The notes under the pieces are model-generated. The model had not been told where the DNA came from, did no database searches, and saw only the letters and a program-made list of their open reading frames with translations. From JBKHJA01 sp046538375 (lineage in GTDB: Bacteria; Acidobacteriota; Aminicenantia; Aminicenantales; Aminicenantaceae), in contig JBKHJA010000038.1 of assembly GCA_046538375.1 (NCBI GenBank), forward strand, positions 1-21,777: DNA of 21,777 bases. Reading direction: 5' to 3'. The position numbers and the translations under genes were made by a program. Positions 7,841 to 14,211 of the stretch are shown here, piece after piece; position 1 is the stretch's first letter; each line of letters begins with the position of its first letter.

Positions 7841-8695
7841 TTAGTGGCGCTCGAAGATTGTTTTCGGTGTGGTGGTGGTGACCTTCTCCCCCCCTGTTAT
7901 TTCCACTATCTTGCTCATGGCGCTGTAAAGATCTCCTGAGTTGTCAATCAACTGGTATCTTTTTGTTGAAACCTTTTTGGGATTGATATAAACAAAATTG
8001 AATTGAACTTCAGCTTTTTTTAATTCTTCCCCAATCTTTTCCGAGCCAAAATCTGTTTTGGATCTTTCCTCCAGGAATACTTCCACCACTTTAAAAGCTA
8101 TCTGTTGATTTTCCCTCAGTATGTCCATGGTATCCTTGTCAGGTATGGGTCTGTATTCCTTCTGGAAAAAGAGATACATCTGATTTTCCGTATCACCGGT
8201 CACTTTTTTTGATCTTTTGAAGACATCTGCAAAATTTAAAAGCAGTTCCTGGTTGATCCTTCTGGTCATCCTTAATTCATTTCGATTGTTTTCATAGGCT
8301 GCTATGAGATTTTTAACGTCTTGCGAACCTGAATTTCTCCTTATTTCTTCCACTATGCTGAGCATTTGGGTGTAGATATTCCTGTAGCTGGCGCCTGAGA
8401 GGGAAGTGTGTTTTTTGATGGTGTCTTTTACTTCTTGGTTAATTTTTTTCCTGGATTCTGAAAGGGCTTGACTTGAGTAGCTCAACATTTTATTGGCAGG
8501 GGTCATGATAATGAGCTGATCTTTTGGGCCCAGAGCTTTGTTGAAGAAAGAATCTATGGCGTAATCTATTTCTTTGGGGTAATCCTTGATATCAAAGAGA
8601 AACATTATATTTTTGGGCTTCTCGCCCGCATGGATATTAAAAATAATAAGAACCAGTATCAAGAAGACGCTGAAGAGATAAATCCTTTTTTTCAT
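7841..8695 (-). CDS. Secreted VWA-like protein of unknown function
   Basis: This 284-residue protein has a clear signal peptide (about 1-23, ending NIHAG). The segment NIMFLFDIKDYPKEIDYAID, then FFNKALGPKDQLIIMT, resembles the first strand and helix of the VWFA-related domains found in many secreted acidobacterial proteins. The metal-site motif DxSxS is not intact (DIKDY), so metal-dependent adhesion is doubtful. The rest is helical and charged. A GAGAGGA ribosome site lies just upstream. It sits downstream of the receptor on the same strand, but a strong terminator (8742-8777) lies between them, and there is almost no room for a separate promoter. Its expression may therefore depend on read-through. 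Module B has no counterpart. The assignment rests on pattern similarity only. Confidence 0.6.
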   Translation of the reverse strand: MKKRIYLFSVFLILVLIIFNIHAGEKPKNIMFLFDIKDYPKEIDYAIDSFFNKALGPKDQLIIMTPANKMLSYSSQALSESRKKINQEVKDTIKKHTSLSGASYRNIYTQMLSIVEEIRRNSGSQDVKNLIAAYENNRNELRMTRRINQELLLNFADVFKRSKKVTGDTENQMYLFFQKEYRPIPDKDTMDILRENQQIAFKVVEVFLEERSKTDFGSEKIGEELKKAEVQFNFVYINPKKVSTKRYQLIDNSGDLYSAMSKIVEITGGEKVTTTTPKTIFERH

Positions 8696-8741
8696 TGTTC
8701 CTCTCCCATCTTCTTCCAGATGGTTAAACAGTTATTTTGAT

Positions 8742-8777
8742 AAAAAAAGGGAGACACACGAAGTGCCTCCCTTTTTT
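8742..8777 (-). terminator. Strong intrinsic terminator after the first receptor gene
   Basis: The core 8749-8771 forms a nine-pair stem. Read on the minus strand it is GGGAGGCAC, loop TTCGT, then GTGTCTCCC, with one G-U pair. On the minus strand it is followed by seven T (A-run at 8742-8748), and on the plus strand by six T (8772-8777), so it could work in both directions. The loop begins UUCG. It lies 22 bases past the receptor stop. Confidence 0.85.
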
Positions 8778-8799
8778 CTCGTTTCTCAGCCTCTACTTT

Positions 8800-11583
8800 C
8801 TAGAATTCAAATCTCGCACCAATCCTGAAAATTCTTGGATCCTCAATGCCTTCAACTTTTTGGTAATCGATGCTGGGGTTGCTGGAGATTGTATAGACGT
8901 CGTTTGTTGTGCTTGTGTTGAGAACGCTGAACACATCTCCAAAAACAGCAAATCTGGTTCTGCCGATTCTGAACTCTTTTTCAAGTTTGACATCCAACAG
9001 ATAAAGCCCTGGATATCCCGTTGAACCTCTTTCTTCCGCATAAATGGTTTCACTGCCCTGGAAAAGATCCAGTCCAAGATCCGTACTTCTGATCCGTCTG
9101 GTGTATCTTCTTCCGGATAGATACCTGAAGTAGGTTCCAAAATTTATACCAAAAGGTCCTCTTATCATTCCCTGCACCTTCAGTTGATGTCTTCTTTCAT
9201 AGGGGAATCTTCCCATGGCGTTTATGTGGGCATTGGGATTTTCGTAGTAAGCCGTACCGCTCCAGCTGTCTCCAAAATCAGTTCCCACCAACCCTCTTGA
9301 TTTCTGCCACACATAGGACACTTTGAGCTGCCATCCGTGGGAATATCTTTTGTCAAAAGTGACTTCCACCCCGTCATAGTCTCTCTTGGCATCCGGAGGA
9401 TTGATCATGTACGCATCTGCTACATAGACTCCCACTTGTTCCCAGAAGGTTACGGTGGAGCCGTCGTGAGGATCTGTGGCGGTAACCGGGGTGTAATTTA
9501 GCCAGTCATACTCACCGGTGCTGAGAAGCTTGTCAATGTCAATATTGTTGGCGTCTGCATCTTCTGCAAGGTCTCTGTCCCATTTCCTGATGTATCGAAT
9601 ACCCAGAGAAGCATCTTCGAATATTTCTCTTTCCACACCCACTATGAGCTCATCTGTGTAGGCAGCCTTAAAATCGTAATCTCCGTACCCGTATTTGGGG
9701 GCATACTCAGGACCTGATACGGCAAGACCCCAAAGTCCTGCAAGGGTGTAATCCGGATTTAAGGGTCCGTAATAATATACCCAGCCGTTGGGATTTCCAC
9801 GGGAAACCCACTGAGTGAGATTTGCCAGGTAGTATCGTGAGAAACTGGCCTTGATCATGGTTTTGCCGTCGCCCATCAGGTCATAGATAAGTCCTAACCG
9901 GGGGGAAAGTGTATTCCAGGTGTAGGCGGTTATGGATTCGGTAATGCCTCTGTTGTATGTGTATCCGAAAAGCTCCTGTTCTCCTTCATCTTCCAGTTGA
10001 GGTGGGTATATACCCTGCATGCGGTCAAACCTCAATCCCACATTGGCTGTCAGTCTGTTGGAAATATTCCAGGCATCCTGGATGTAAACACCCAGATTCC
10101 TGCTCTCATTCACCTGGTCGTACACAGCATACCAGATGCCATACCAAGGGCTTCCATAATAAGTATTGATAAAGCTCATGCCGTTTACAGGATGTCTGTT
10201 GAAATCCAGGTATCTGCTTGTTCTGGCAAACATGTATTCCACTCCCATCTTCATTTCATGGGCTCCTGCAAAATCATCAATGTATACTGTTCCATCAGCC
10301 TCTATGGAATAACGGTCACGGGTATAAAGGTCGCTGTATCCAAAACTTCCAGAATTCAGGTTGGTTGTGTATTCCCAATAATTGGGCTTATCATTTTTGG
10401 CAAACAGGTTGAAGTCTGTCATATAGGCAAAAGCTTTAACATTCATAAAAAAGTTTGTCCCGAAGAATCTGGTGTAGTGCAGGTTGATCACATTTGTTGG
10501 GGTTTCCTGCTCCCAGGTGGTGTCTTCAGTATTATATCTGGAGGCGCCTCGGTGGTGTCTTCTTATATCTGAAAATCTATAGGAAGCAATGAACTTGTTA
10601 TCCGGATTGGGCTGGAAGGTCAGTTTCAGGTAAGGATATGGCCTGAACTGGTCCACTCCTGTTTCCTTGTCTTTGTCGTAAGGGTATCCAGAAACGATTC
10701 TTTCCTGTTTCCAGAAACTGCCGTTTGCAAAAAACCAGAGCTTATCCCTGATTATAGGGCCGCCCACACTGAATCCCGGTTCCATTTCATACTTGAAGCC
10801 GGTTTCTTCCCCTTCTAAAGGAGTGCCTTTGGTGTTGTTCGACTGGAAATTCTCTCCTCTGTAGTAGATGTTAACAGACCCGTGGAATTCGTTTCCGCCG
10901 GATTTGGAGACCGCATTCACGATGGCTCCACGTACCTGTCCGTGCTCGGCAGAAAGACCCCCGGTCTGCACGGATATTTCCTCCACTGTATCCATACTGA
11001 AGAAAAGAGCTTCTGTGCCCACAGCAGCGTCAGCCGTGTTCACTCCATCAATACTGTAAACATTGTCCCGTACGGATCCTCCATGGGAAGTGCTTCCAGT
11101 CACACCTGGCGTCATATTGAAATAGGTGCCGAATGTCCGGGTTGCTGGAATAGTGGTGATGAACACGTCATCTATGGTCACCGTCTTGGTGGTGGCCTGC
11201 CTGTCAACTGTGGGGGATTCGCCCACCACAGTTATTTCCTCTTCCACTGTGGCTACGGACATGGTGATGTCCAGAGAAGTGGTCTTGTTTGCACTGACGA
11301 TAATGCCTTTTCTTACCTTAGTGTTGAATCCAGGAAGTTCGAATGTAACCTGATAAGTGCCCGGAGGGAGAGAGGGAAACCGGAAAACACCACTTTCGCT
11401 GGTGATTCTGGAAATCTGTGGAGCAATAAGAGCAGGAGATGTGATGGTCACTGTCACTCCGGGAAGCGGAATTCCTTCTTCATCCGTGACTGTGCCCTGT
11501 ATTTTTCCTATTTGTCCTGTTTGGGAGAAACTTAACCCAAACACCAGAAGAAACATGAGAGAAAAAGGTAAAAGCCTTTTCAT
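8800..11583 (-). CDS. Oar-like TonB-dependent receptor with N-terminal carboxypeptidase-regulatory domain (paralog A)
   Basis: The 927-residue precursor has a signal peptide (about 1-20, GLSFSQ), a carboxypeptidase-regulatory-like domain (about 27-110: GTVTDEEGIPLPGVTVTITS, then LPPGTYQVTFELPGF), a TonB-box-like segment VEEEITVVGESPTVD (113-127), a plug domain (about 128-235: SIDGVNTADAAVGTEALFF, VSKSGGNEFHGSVNIYYRG) and a long beta-barrel ending in the aromatic strand IFRIGARFEF. The terminal Phe fits the BAM insertion signal. Oar-like proteins of this architecture are numerous in Acidobacteriota. Their substrates, probably oligosaccharides, peptides or polymers, are mostly unknown. AAGGAGG lies correctly upstream of ATG 11583. 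It is paralogous to the gene at 18414, with shared stretches such as NTLSPRLGL and KASFSRYY (KASFARYH in the other). Confidence 0.9.
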   Translation of the reverse strand: MKRLLPFSLMFLLVFGLSFSQTGQIGKIQGTVTDEEGIPLPGVTVTITSPALIAPQISRITSESGVFRFPSLPPGTYQVTFELPGFNTKVRKGIIVSANKTTSLDITMSVATVEEEITVVGESPTVDRQATTKTVTIDDVFITTIPATRTFGTYFNMTPGVTGSTSHGGSVRDNVYSIDGVNTADAAVGTEALFFSMDTVEEISVQTGGLSAEHGQVRGAIVNAVSKSGGNEFHGSVNIYYRGENFQSNNTKGTPLEGEETGFKYEMEPGFSVGGPIIRDKLWFFANGSFWKQERIVSGYPYDKDKETGVDQFRPYPYLKLTFQPNPDNKFIASYRFSDIRRHHRGASRYNTEDTTWEQETPTNVINLHYTRFFGTNFFMNVKAFAYMTDFNLFAKNDKPNYWEYTTNLNSGSFGYSDLYTRDRYSIEADGTVYIDDFAGAHEMKMGVEYMFARTSRYLDFNRHPVNGMSFINTYYGSPWYGIWYAVYDQVNESRNLGVYIQDAWNISNRLTANVGLRFDRMQGIYPPQLEDEGEQELFGYTYNRGITESITAYTWNTLSPRLGLIYDLMGDGKTMIKASFSRYYLANLTQWVSRGNPNGWVYYYGPLNPDYTLAGLWGLAVSGPEYAPKYGYGDYDFKAAYTDELIVGVEREIFEDASLGIRYIRKWDRDLAEDADANNIDIDKLLSTGEYDWLNYTPVTATDPHDGSTVTFWEQVGVYVADAYMINPPDAKRDYDGVEVTFDKRYSHGWQLKVSYVWQKSRGLVGTDFGDSWSGTAYYENPNAHINAMGRFPYERRHQLKVQGMIRGPFGINFGTYFRYLSGRRYTRRIRSTDLGLDLFQGSETIYAEERGSTGYPGLYLLDVKLEKEFRIGRTRFAVFGDVFSVLNTSTTNDVYTISSNPSIDYQKVEGIEDPRIFRIGARFEF

Positions 11584-11985
11584 GAAAACCTCCTTGTACG
11601 TATTTTTATTTCTCCTTTTTCCATGCCTTAAAGTTTTTCACTTCAAGACGACATAGGCCTGTTTTTGTTTATTATCCCTATTCTCACCTCCCTTTTCATA
11701 TGTCCGTATAATAAGGATGATGTCATTATTAGTTTATGACTGGAATAATAAATAATAAGTACAGATAGACTGCAAAAAACATGCCAAATTATTTAAAAGG
11801 GAAGAATATTTATGTTGTTGAATCTAAAGGAGTTATAAAAGGGGCGAGTTTTATCCATAAAAATTGTTATCCAAAAAATTGGATTAATTCAATAATTTGA
11901 ATTTAGAACGGAAAAATGAGTGTCTATTAAAGACGCTGTTTCTCTATGAAAATGTTTACCGCTGGGTATGGTGAGAGTTTCCTTT
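11584..11985. other. AT-rich intergenic region between two minus-strand genes
   Basis: This 402-bp gap holds the 5' region of the receptor gene and the 3' region of the eRF1-like gene. Apart from the probable terminator near its right end, I see no gene or RNA. A weak receptor promoter candidate on the minus strand is TTGCAG, 17 bp, TTTATT (around 11740-11780), not convincing enough to list separately. It contains two TTATCCA words 16 bp apart (11851, 11867). Confidence 0.5.
11911..11937 (-). terminator. Probable terminator of the eRF1-like gene
   Basis: AGTGTCT (11919-11925) and AGACGCT (11931-11937) form a seven-pair stem with one G-U pair and a five-base loop. On the minus strand it is followed, after CA, by five T (A-run 11912-11916). 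It lies about 50 bases beyond the stop of the gene at 11986. Confidence 0.5.
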
Positions 11986-13131
11986 TTATGCTTTGTAGCG
12001 GAGATAGGATCCGATTTTTCCGTATCTGTTAAGTTTCGAGGAAGGGTTGATGTGTCTCACCTGGCTGTTTTTGTCCAATGCCTTTTCCACTGCCTCGTCA
12101 ACAATGTCCACCACCGGATCTGTTTTCTTCTGGCAGGAAGGACAGCGAAGTTCATCCACATACAAAAATTGACAATGGGGACAGATCCTTCCGGGGTGGG
12201 AGAAGTTACGGCTGACCAGCAGGGTCTGGACTTCACCCCGGTTGAGCCGCTGGAGGGAATTTTTTAGTCCTGAGCTGGCCCGGCCTCCTTTTTCCAGTTC
12301 GGAGACAAACCGGTTGACCAGATCGTCTTCTTCTTTCTTTTTGACTTTTTTTTCCAAGGCCGTGGTTTCCTTGAGGATGCTGTCAGGAGAATCCCCGGGA
12401 TTGGCTTTGAGCTGGCCCTTAAATCTCTGTTTGAGATAAGGATGAAGAAGAGGTTCAAACTCAGCAAAATATTCATCAATACAACCCACAAAAAGCCAAT
12501 CGAAGTGATTCTTCTTGAACAAAGAGAATGTCTTTTGAGCGGTTTTCTTGAAATATTCGCGCAGAAGCGTATCTATGCGTCTTTCGATCCGTTTTGATTC
12601 ATAGCCTTCCCACCCCCCTTCTTTGACCCGGCCCGGGACGTCTCCGACCATACTTTCCATAAGGGAAATCTCCCCCATTATCACGTCATACCACTTGGCT
12701 TCTCGTCTATCCAGAGTGAGAACGCAGATATGACGAAATTCATTCAAAATGGAAGAAAGAAACCGGACATAGGGATCTTTATCAAAAACTATCCTGTTGC
12801 GGGGTGGAGCAGGGAGATCATAATCCTGCCAGAAATCTTGATGGCTGCATGAGAATATGGCCAGTCCTGCGAAATTTTGGGAGGGGATAATCTGGGAACA
12901 GAATTTTTTGATTTTTTCCATGTCTTGAAGGAGAGACTCTTTTTTTTCTTTGCTCAGATCCATTGAATCCAATCGCGTCTTTCCTCTTCTGAGAATGTTT
13001 TTGGCTGTCAGCAAGATTTCTTTTTTTCTCAGCCTGCTCTTGTCTGTATCCAGATAGAAAGAAGTGGTCAGATAATGATCACTCCTGAATTTGGAGAGAC
13101 TCTCGATTTGTTTCTGGCTCAGAAGTTTCAT
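11986..13131 (-). CDS. Bacterial eRF1/aRF1-like protein (baeRF type) with zinc ribbon; GGQ replaced by GGW
   Basis: All three domains of archaeal/eukaryotic release factor 1 are recognisable in 381 residues. N-terminal: LTTSFYLDTDKSRLRKKE and, at 86-94, FAGLAIFSC. Middle: CVLTLDRREAKWYDV (136-150), VPGRVKEGGWEGYESK (165-180) and RIERRI, aligning with the aRF1 pattern VPGK..GGQS..R..R. Last: a CPHC/CPSC zinc ribbon (Cys 317, 320, 330, 333), VDIVDEAVEKA, and the C-terminal GKIGSYLRYK, like the aRF1 ending GI-A-ILRYK. The catalytic Gln of GGQ is Trp174, so peptidyl-tRNA hydrolysis by the usual mechanism is unlikely. Rescue of stalled ribosomes, tRNA or RNA binding, or a dormancy role are possible but unproven. 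Cytoplasmic, no signal peptide. AAAGGAGG lies seven bases upstream of ATG 13131. Confidence 0.8.
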   Translation of the reverse strand: MKLLSQKQIESLSKFRSDHYLTTSFYLDTDKSRLRKKEILLTAKNILRRGKTRLDSMDLSKEKKESLLQDMEKIKKFCSQIIPSQNFAGLAIFSCSHQDFWQDYDLPAPPRNRIVFDKDPYVRFLSSILNEFRHICVLTLDRREAKWYDVIMGEISLMESMVGDVPGRVKEGGWEGYESKRIERRIDTLLREYFKKTAQKTFSLFKKNHFDWLFVGCIDEYFAEFEPLLHPYLKQRFKGQLKANPGDSPDSILKETTALEKKVKKKEEDDLVNRFVSELEKGGRASSGLKNSLQRLNRGEVQTLLVSRNFSHPGRICPHCQFLYVDELRCPSCQKKTDPVVDIVDEAVEKALDKNSQVRHINPSSKLNRYGKIGSYLRYKA

Positions 13132-13226
13132 TAGTCCTCCTTTTGGATAGTTTGGGTGGAAAATGGATAGAAGAACATGAGTGAAAATTCAATGGAACAG
13201 CTGACAGATATCACCTGGACTTTAAA

Positions 13227-13255
13227 AAAATAAGGTGAGAACACCTTTTTGTCAA
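13227..13255 (-). promoter_or_regulatory. Promoter of the eRF1-like gene with a palindromic spacer
   Basis: On the minus strand a perfect -35 TTGACA (13250-13255) is followed by a 17-bp spacer (13233-13249) and TATTTT (13227-13232, four of six). The spacer and its edge contain the inverted repeat AAGGTGTTCTCACCTT (13232-13247). This leaves a leader of about 90 bases before ATG 13131. The palindrome may be a repressor or activator site. Alternatively the hairpin plus following T-run (minus strand) is an intrinsic terminator. Confidence 0.6.
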
Positions 13256-13308
13256 GTTCAAAATAGACTGTCCAGAATAAACAGTTGATGGCATCTTTTT
13301 TTGGTGGC

Positions 13309-13337
13309 TTTACTCTTTTTCATGATGGAATTATAAT
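13309..13337 (+). promoter_or_regulatory. Promoter of tRNA-Leu
   Basis: TTTACT (13309-13314), a 17-bp spacer and a perfect TATAAT (13332-13337), 36 bp before the mature tRNA. The start region AGAGAA after the -10 is also found at the promoter of the gene at 17408. Confidence 0.7.
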
Positions 13338-13372
13338 AGAGAAACCGGATGGATGACAGAGAAGAGGCAGGT

Positions 13373-13460
13373 GCGGAAGTGGCGGAATTGGTAGACGCGT
13401 AAGCCTCAGGAGTTTATGGTCTTTTTGACCGTGTGGGTTCGAGTCCCACCTTCCGCACCA
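13373..13460 (+). tRNA. tRNA-Leu (anticodon CAG)
   Basis: The 88-nt gene includes its CCA end. The acceptor arm GCGGAAG (13373-13379) pairs perfectly with CTTCCGC (13450-13456), discriminator A. The D region GGCGGAATTGGTAGACGC is typical of leucine tRNAs. The anticodon arm is TAAGC, loop CTCAGGA, GTTTA, reading codon CUG. A long class II variable arm (GGTC, loop of T, GACC) and a T arm GTGGG, TTCGAGT, CCCAC complete it. It stands alone, with its own promoter. Confidence 0.97.
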
Positions 13461-13461
13461 C

Positions 13462-13809
13462 TTCATTCAAGCGCTGCCCAGACATACCACACGTAAAAAT
13501 TTGGCTTTGTTCCATTTGGAGAATGCTGGCTACAAAAGGGACCACATAAATGTATACCTGATGATGGGACTTCCTCAAAAATCCCCTTCTGGAGTGAAAG
13601 AGAGCATTCTTCAGGTGCAGCGGTTGGGTGCCAAACCCAGGTTGGCTTATTTTTCACCAGTTCCCGGCACACAGGATTGGCAGTGGATGAAAGAGAACGG
13701 GTATATTGACCAAAACGCAGATCCTCTCCTCCATAACAAATTGAATTTCCCCTTTGTGAGAGGAAATTTTTCCTGGGAAGATTTTGAGTTTCTGCGCAGC
13801 CTCCTGTAA
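13462..13809 (+). pseudogene. C-terminal remnant of a B12-binding radical SAM protein
   Basis: The frame is open from the end of the tRNA to TAA at 13807-13809. The residues NVYLMMGLPQKSPSGVKESI, LGAKPRLAYFSPVPGTQDW and ADPLLHN match the last ~110 residues of B12-binding radical SAM proteins (usual pattern VYLLxGLPGQ, YSPIPGTxxW, PLxxN). The cobalamin domain and the CxxxCxxC cluster region are missing. Similarity already covers TTRKNLALFHLENAGY, upstream of the only possible start (TTG 13501), which has no ribosome site. The gene is therefore broken, with its left edge within a few bases of the tRNA 3' end. A short functional fragment is possible but unlikely. Confidence 0.7.
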
Positions 13810-13820
13810 AAAAATGAAGG

Positions 13821-13853
13821 TGGAAATGCTTATCTCTATGAGTAGCATTTCCA
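13821..13853. repeat. 10-bp inverted repeat after the radical SAM remnant
   Basis: TGGAAATGCT (13821-13830) and AGCATTTCCA (13844-13853) are exact complements around a 13-base loop. It lies 12 bp past the remnant's stop and lacks a T-run, so it is at best a weak terminator. Confidence 0.5.
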
Positions 13854-13862
13854 TTTCCGTGA

Positions 13863-14015
13863 GAAAGGGTGAGGAATGGGGGGTCGTCAGCACGCTAATT
13901 TTCCCCAGCGAGGAAAATCAGCTCCCATTCGGACTTCGCTCTTCTCTCCTGCGGAGAGAAACCATGCCCGCTCAGTCCTCATAGGGGCTTCCTCACCCCC
14001 ATCCCTCACCCTTTT
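13863..14015. repeat. 153-bp structured palindromic repeat element
   Basis: The outer arms 13863-13882 (GAAAGGGTGAGGAATGGGGG) and 13996-14015 are complementary at 18 of 20 positions. Inside are two perfect smaller hairpins: ATTTTCC (13898-13904) with GGAAAAT (13912-13918), and TTCTCTCC (13942-13949) with GGAGAGAA (13953-13960) around TGC. The style, CCTCACCCCCATCCCTCACCC plus a CTCTCC/GGAGAG hairpin written here as separate parts, resembles intergenic repeats scattered in many bacterial genomes. The remaining DNA to 14211 is AT-rich and contains no clear gene or promoter. Confidence 0.6.
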
Positions 14016-14211
14016 CCATCAGTATATATTTATGTTCATCACAGTTTTGGAAATGATACTCATGGAGTTGAATTTATTTGGATATAGAGTTACCTTATAT
14101 AAGTAGGATATCCATTCAAAAAGCCGTTCCTGTATTCTGAGAAAGTGGAGATGGTTTTCCTGTGACCAACCATATTAAAAATTACATAGAACAAAGAGGA
14201 GTTATGAAGGG

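Noticed and set aside
10882..11535. Long open frame (217 codons) on + antisense to the first receptor; similar ones at 2484-3086 (-) and 6161-6823 (-)
   Set aside because: They lie opposite clearly recognised genes, have low-complexity His/Ser/Gly-rich or otherwise unnatural compositions, and lack ribosome sites.
11851..11875. Two DnaA-box-like words (TTATCCATA, TTATCCAAA) in an AT-rich gap
   Set aside because: Each has a mismatch, only two are present, and no dnaA, dnaN or similar origin neighbour exists. AT-rich DNA gives such words by chance.
13232..13250. AAGGTG/CACCTT hairpin with T-run read as an intrinsic terminator
   Set aside because: No gene on either strand ends just before it, and its arms fall exactly between a TTGACA and a -10-like box at 17-bp spacing, so the promoter reading is preferred.
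13501..13809. Intact 102-residue gene starting at TTG 13501
   Set aside because: Similarity to radical SAM proteins extends upstream of that TTG, there is no ribosome site, and all catalytic parts are missing, so it is treated as a remnant.
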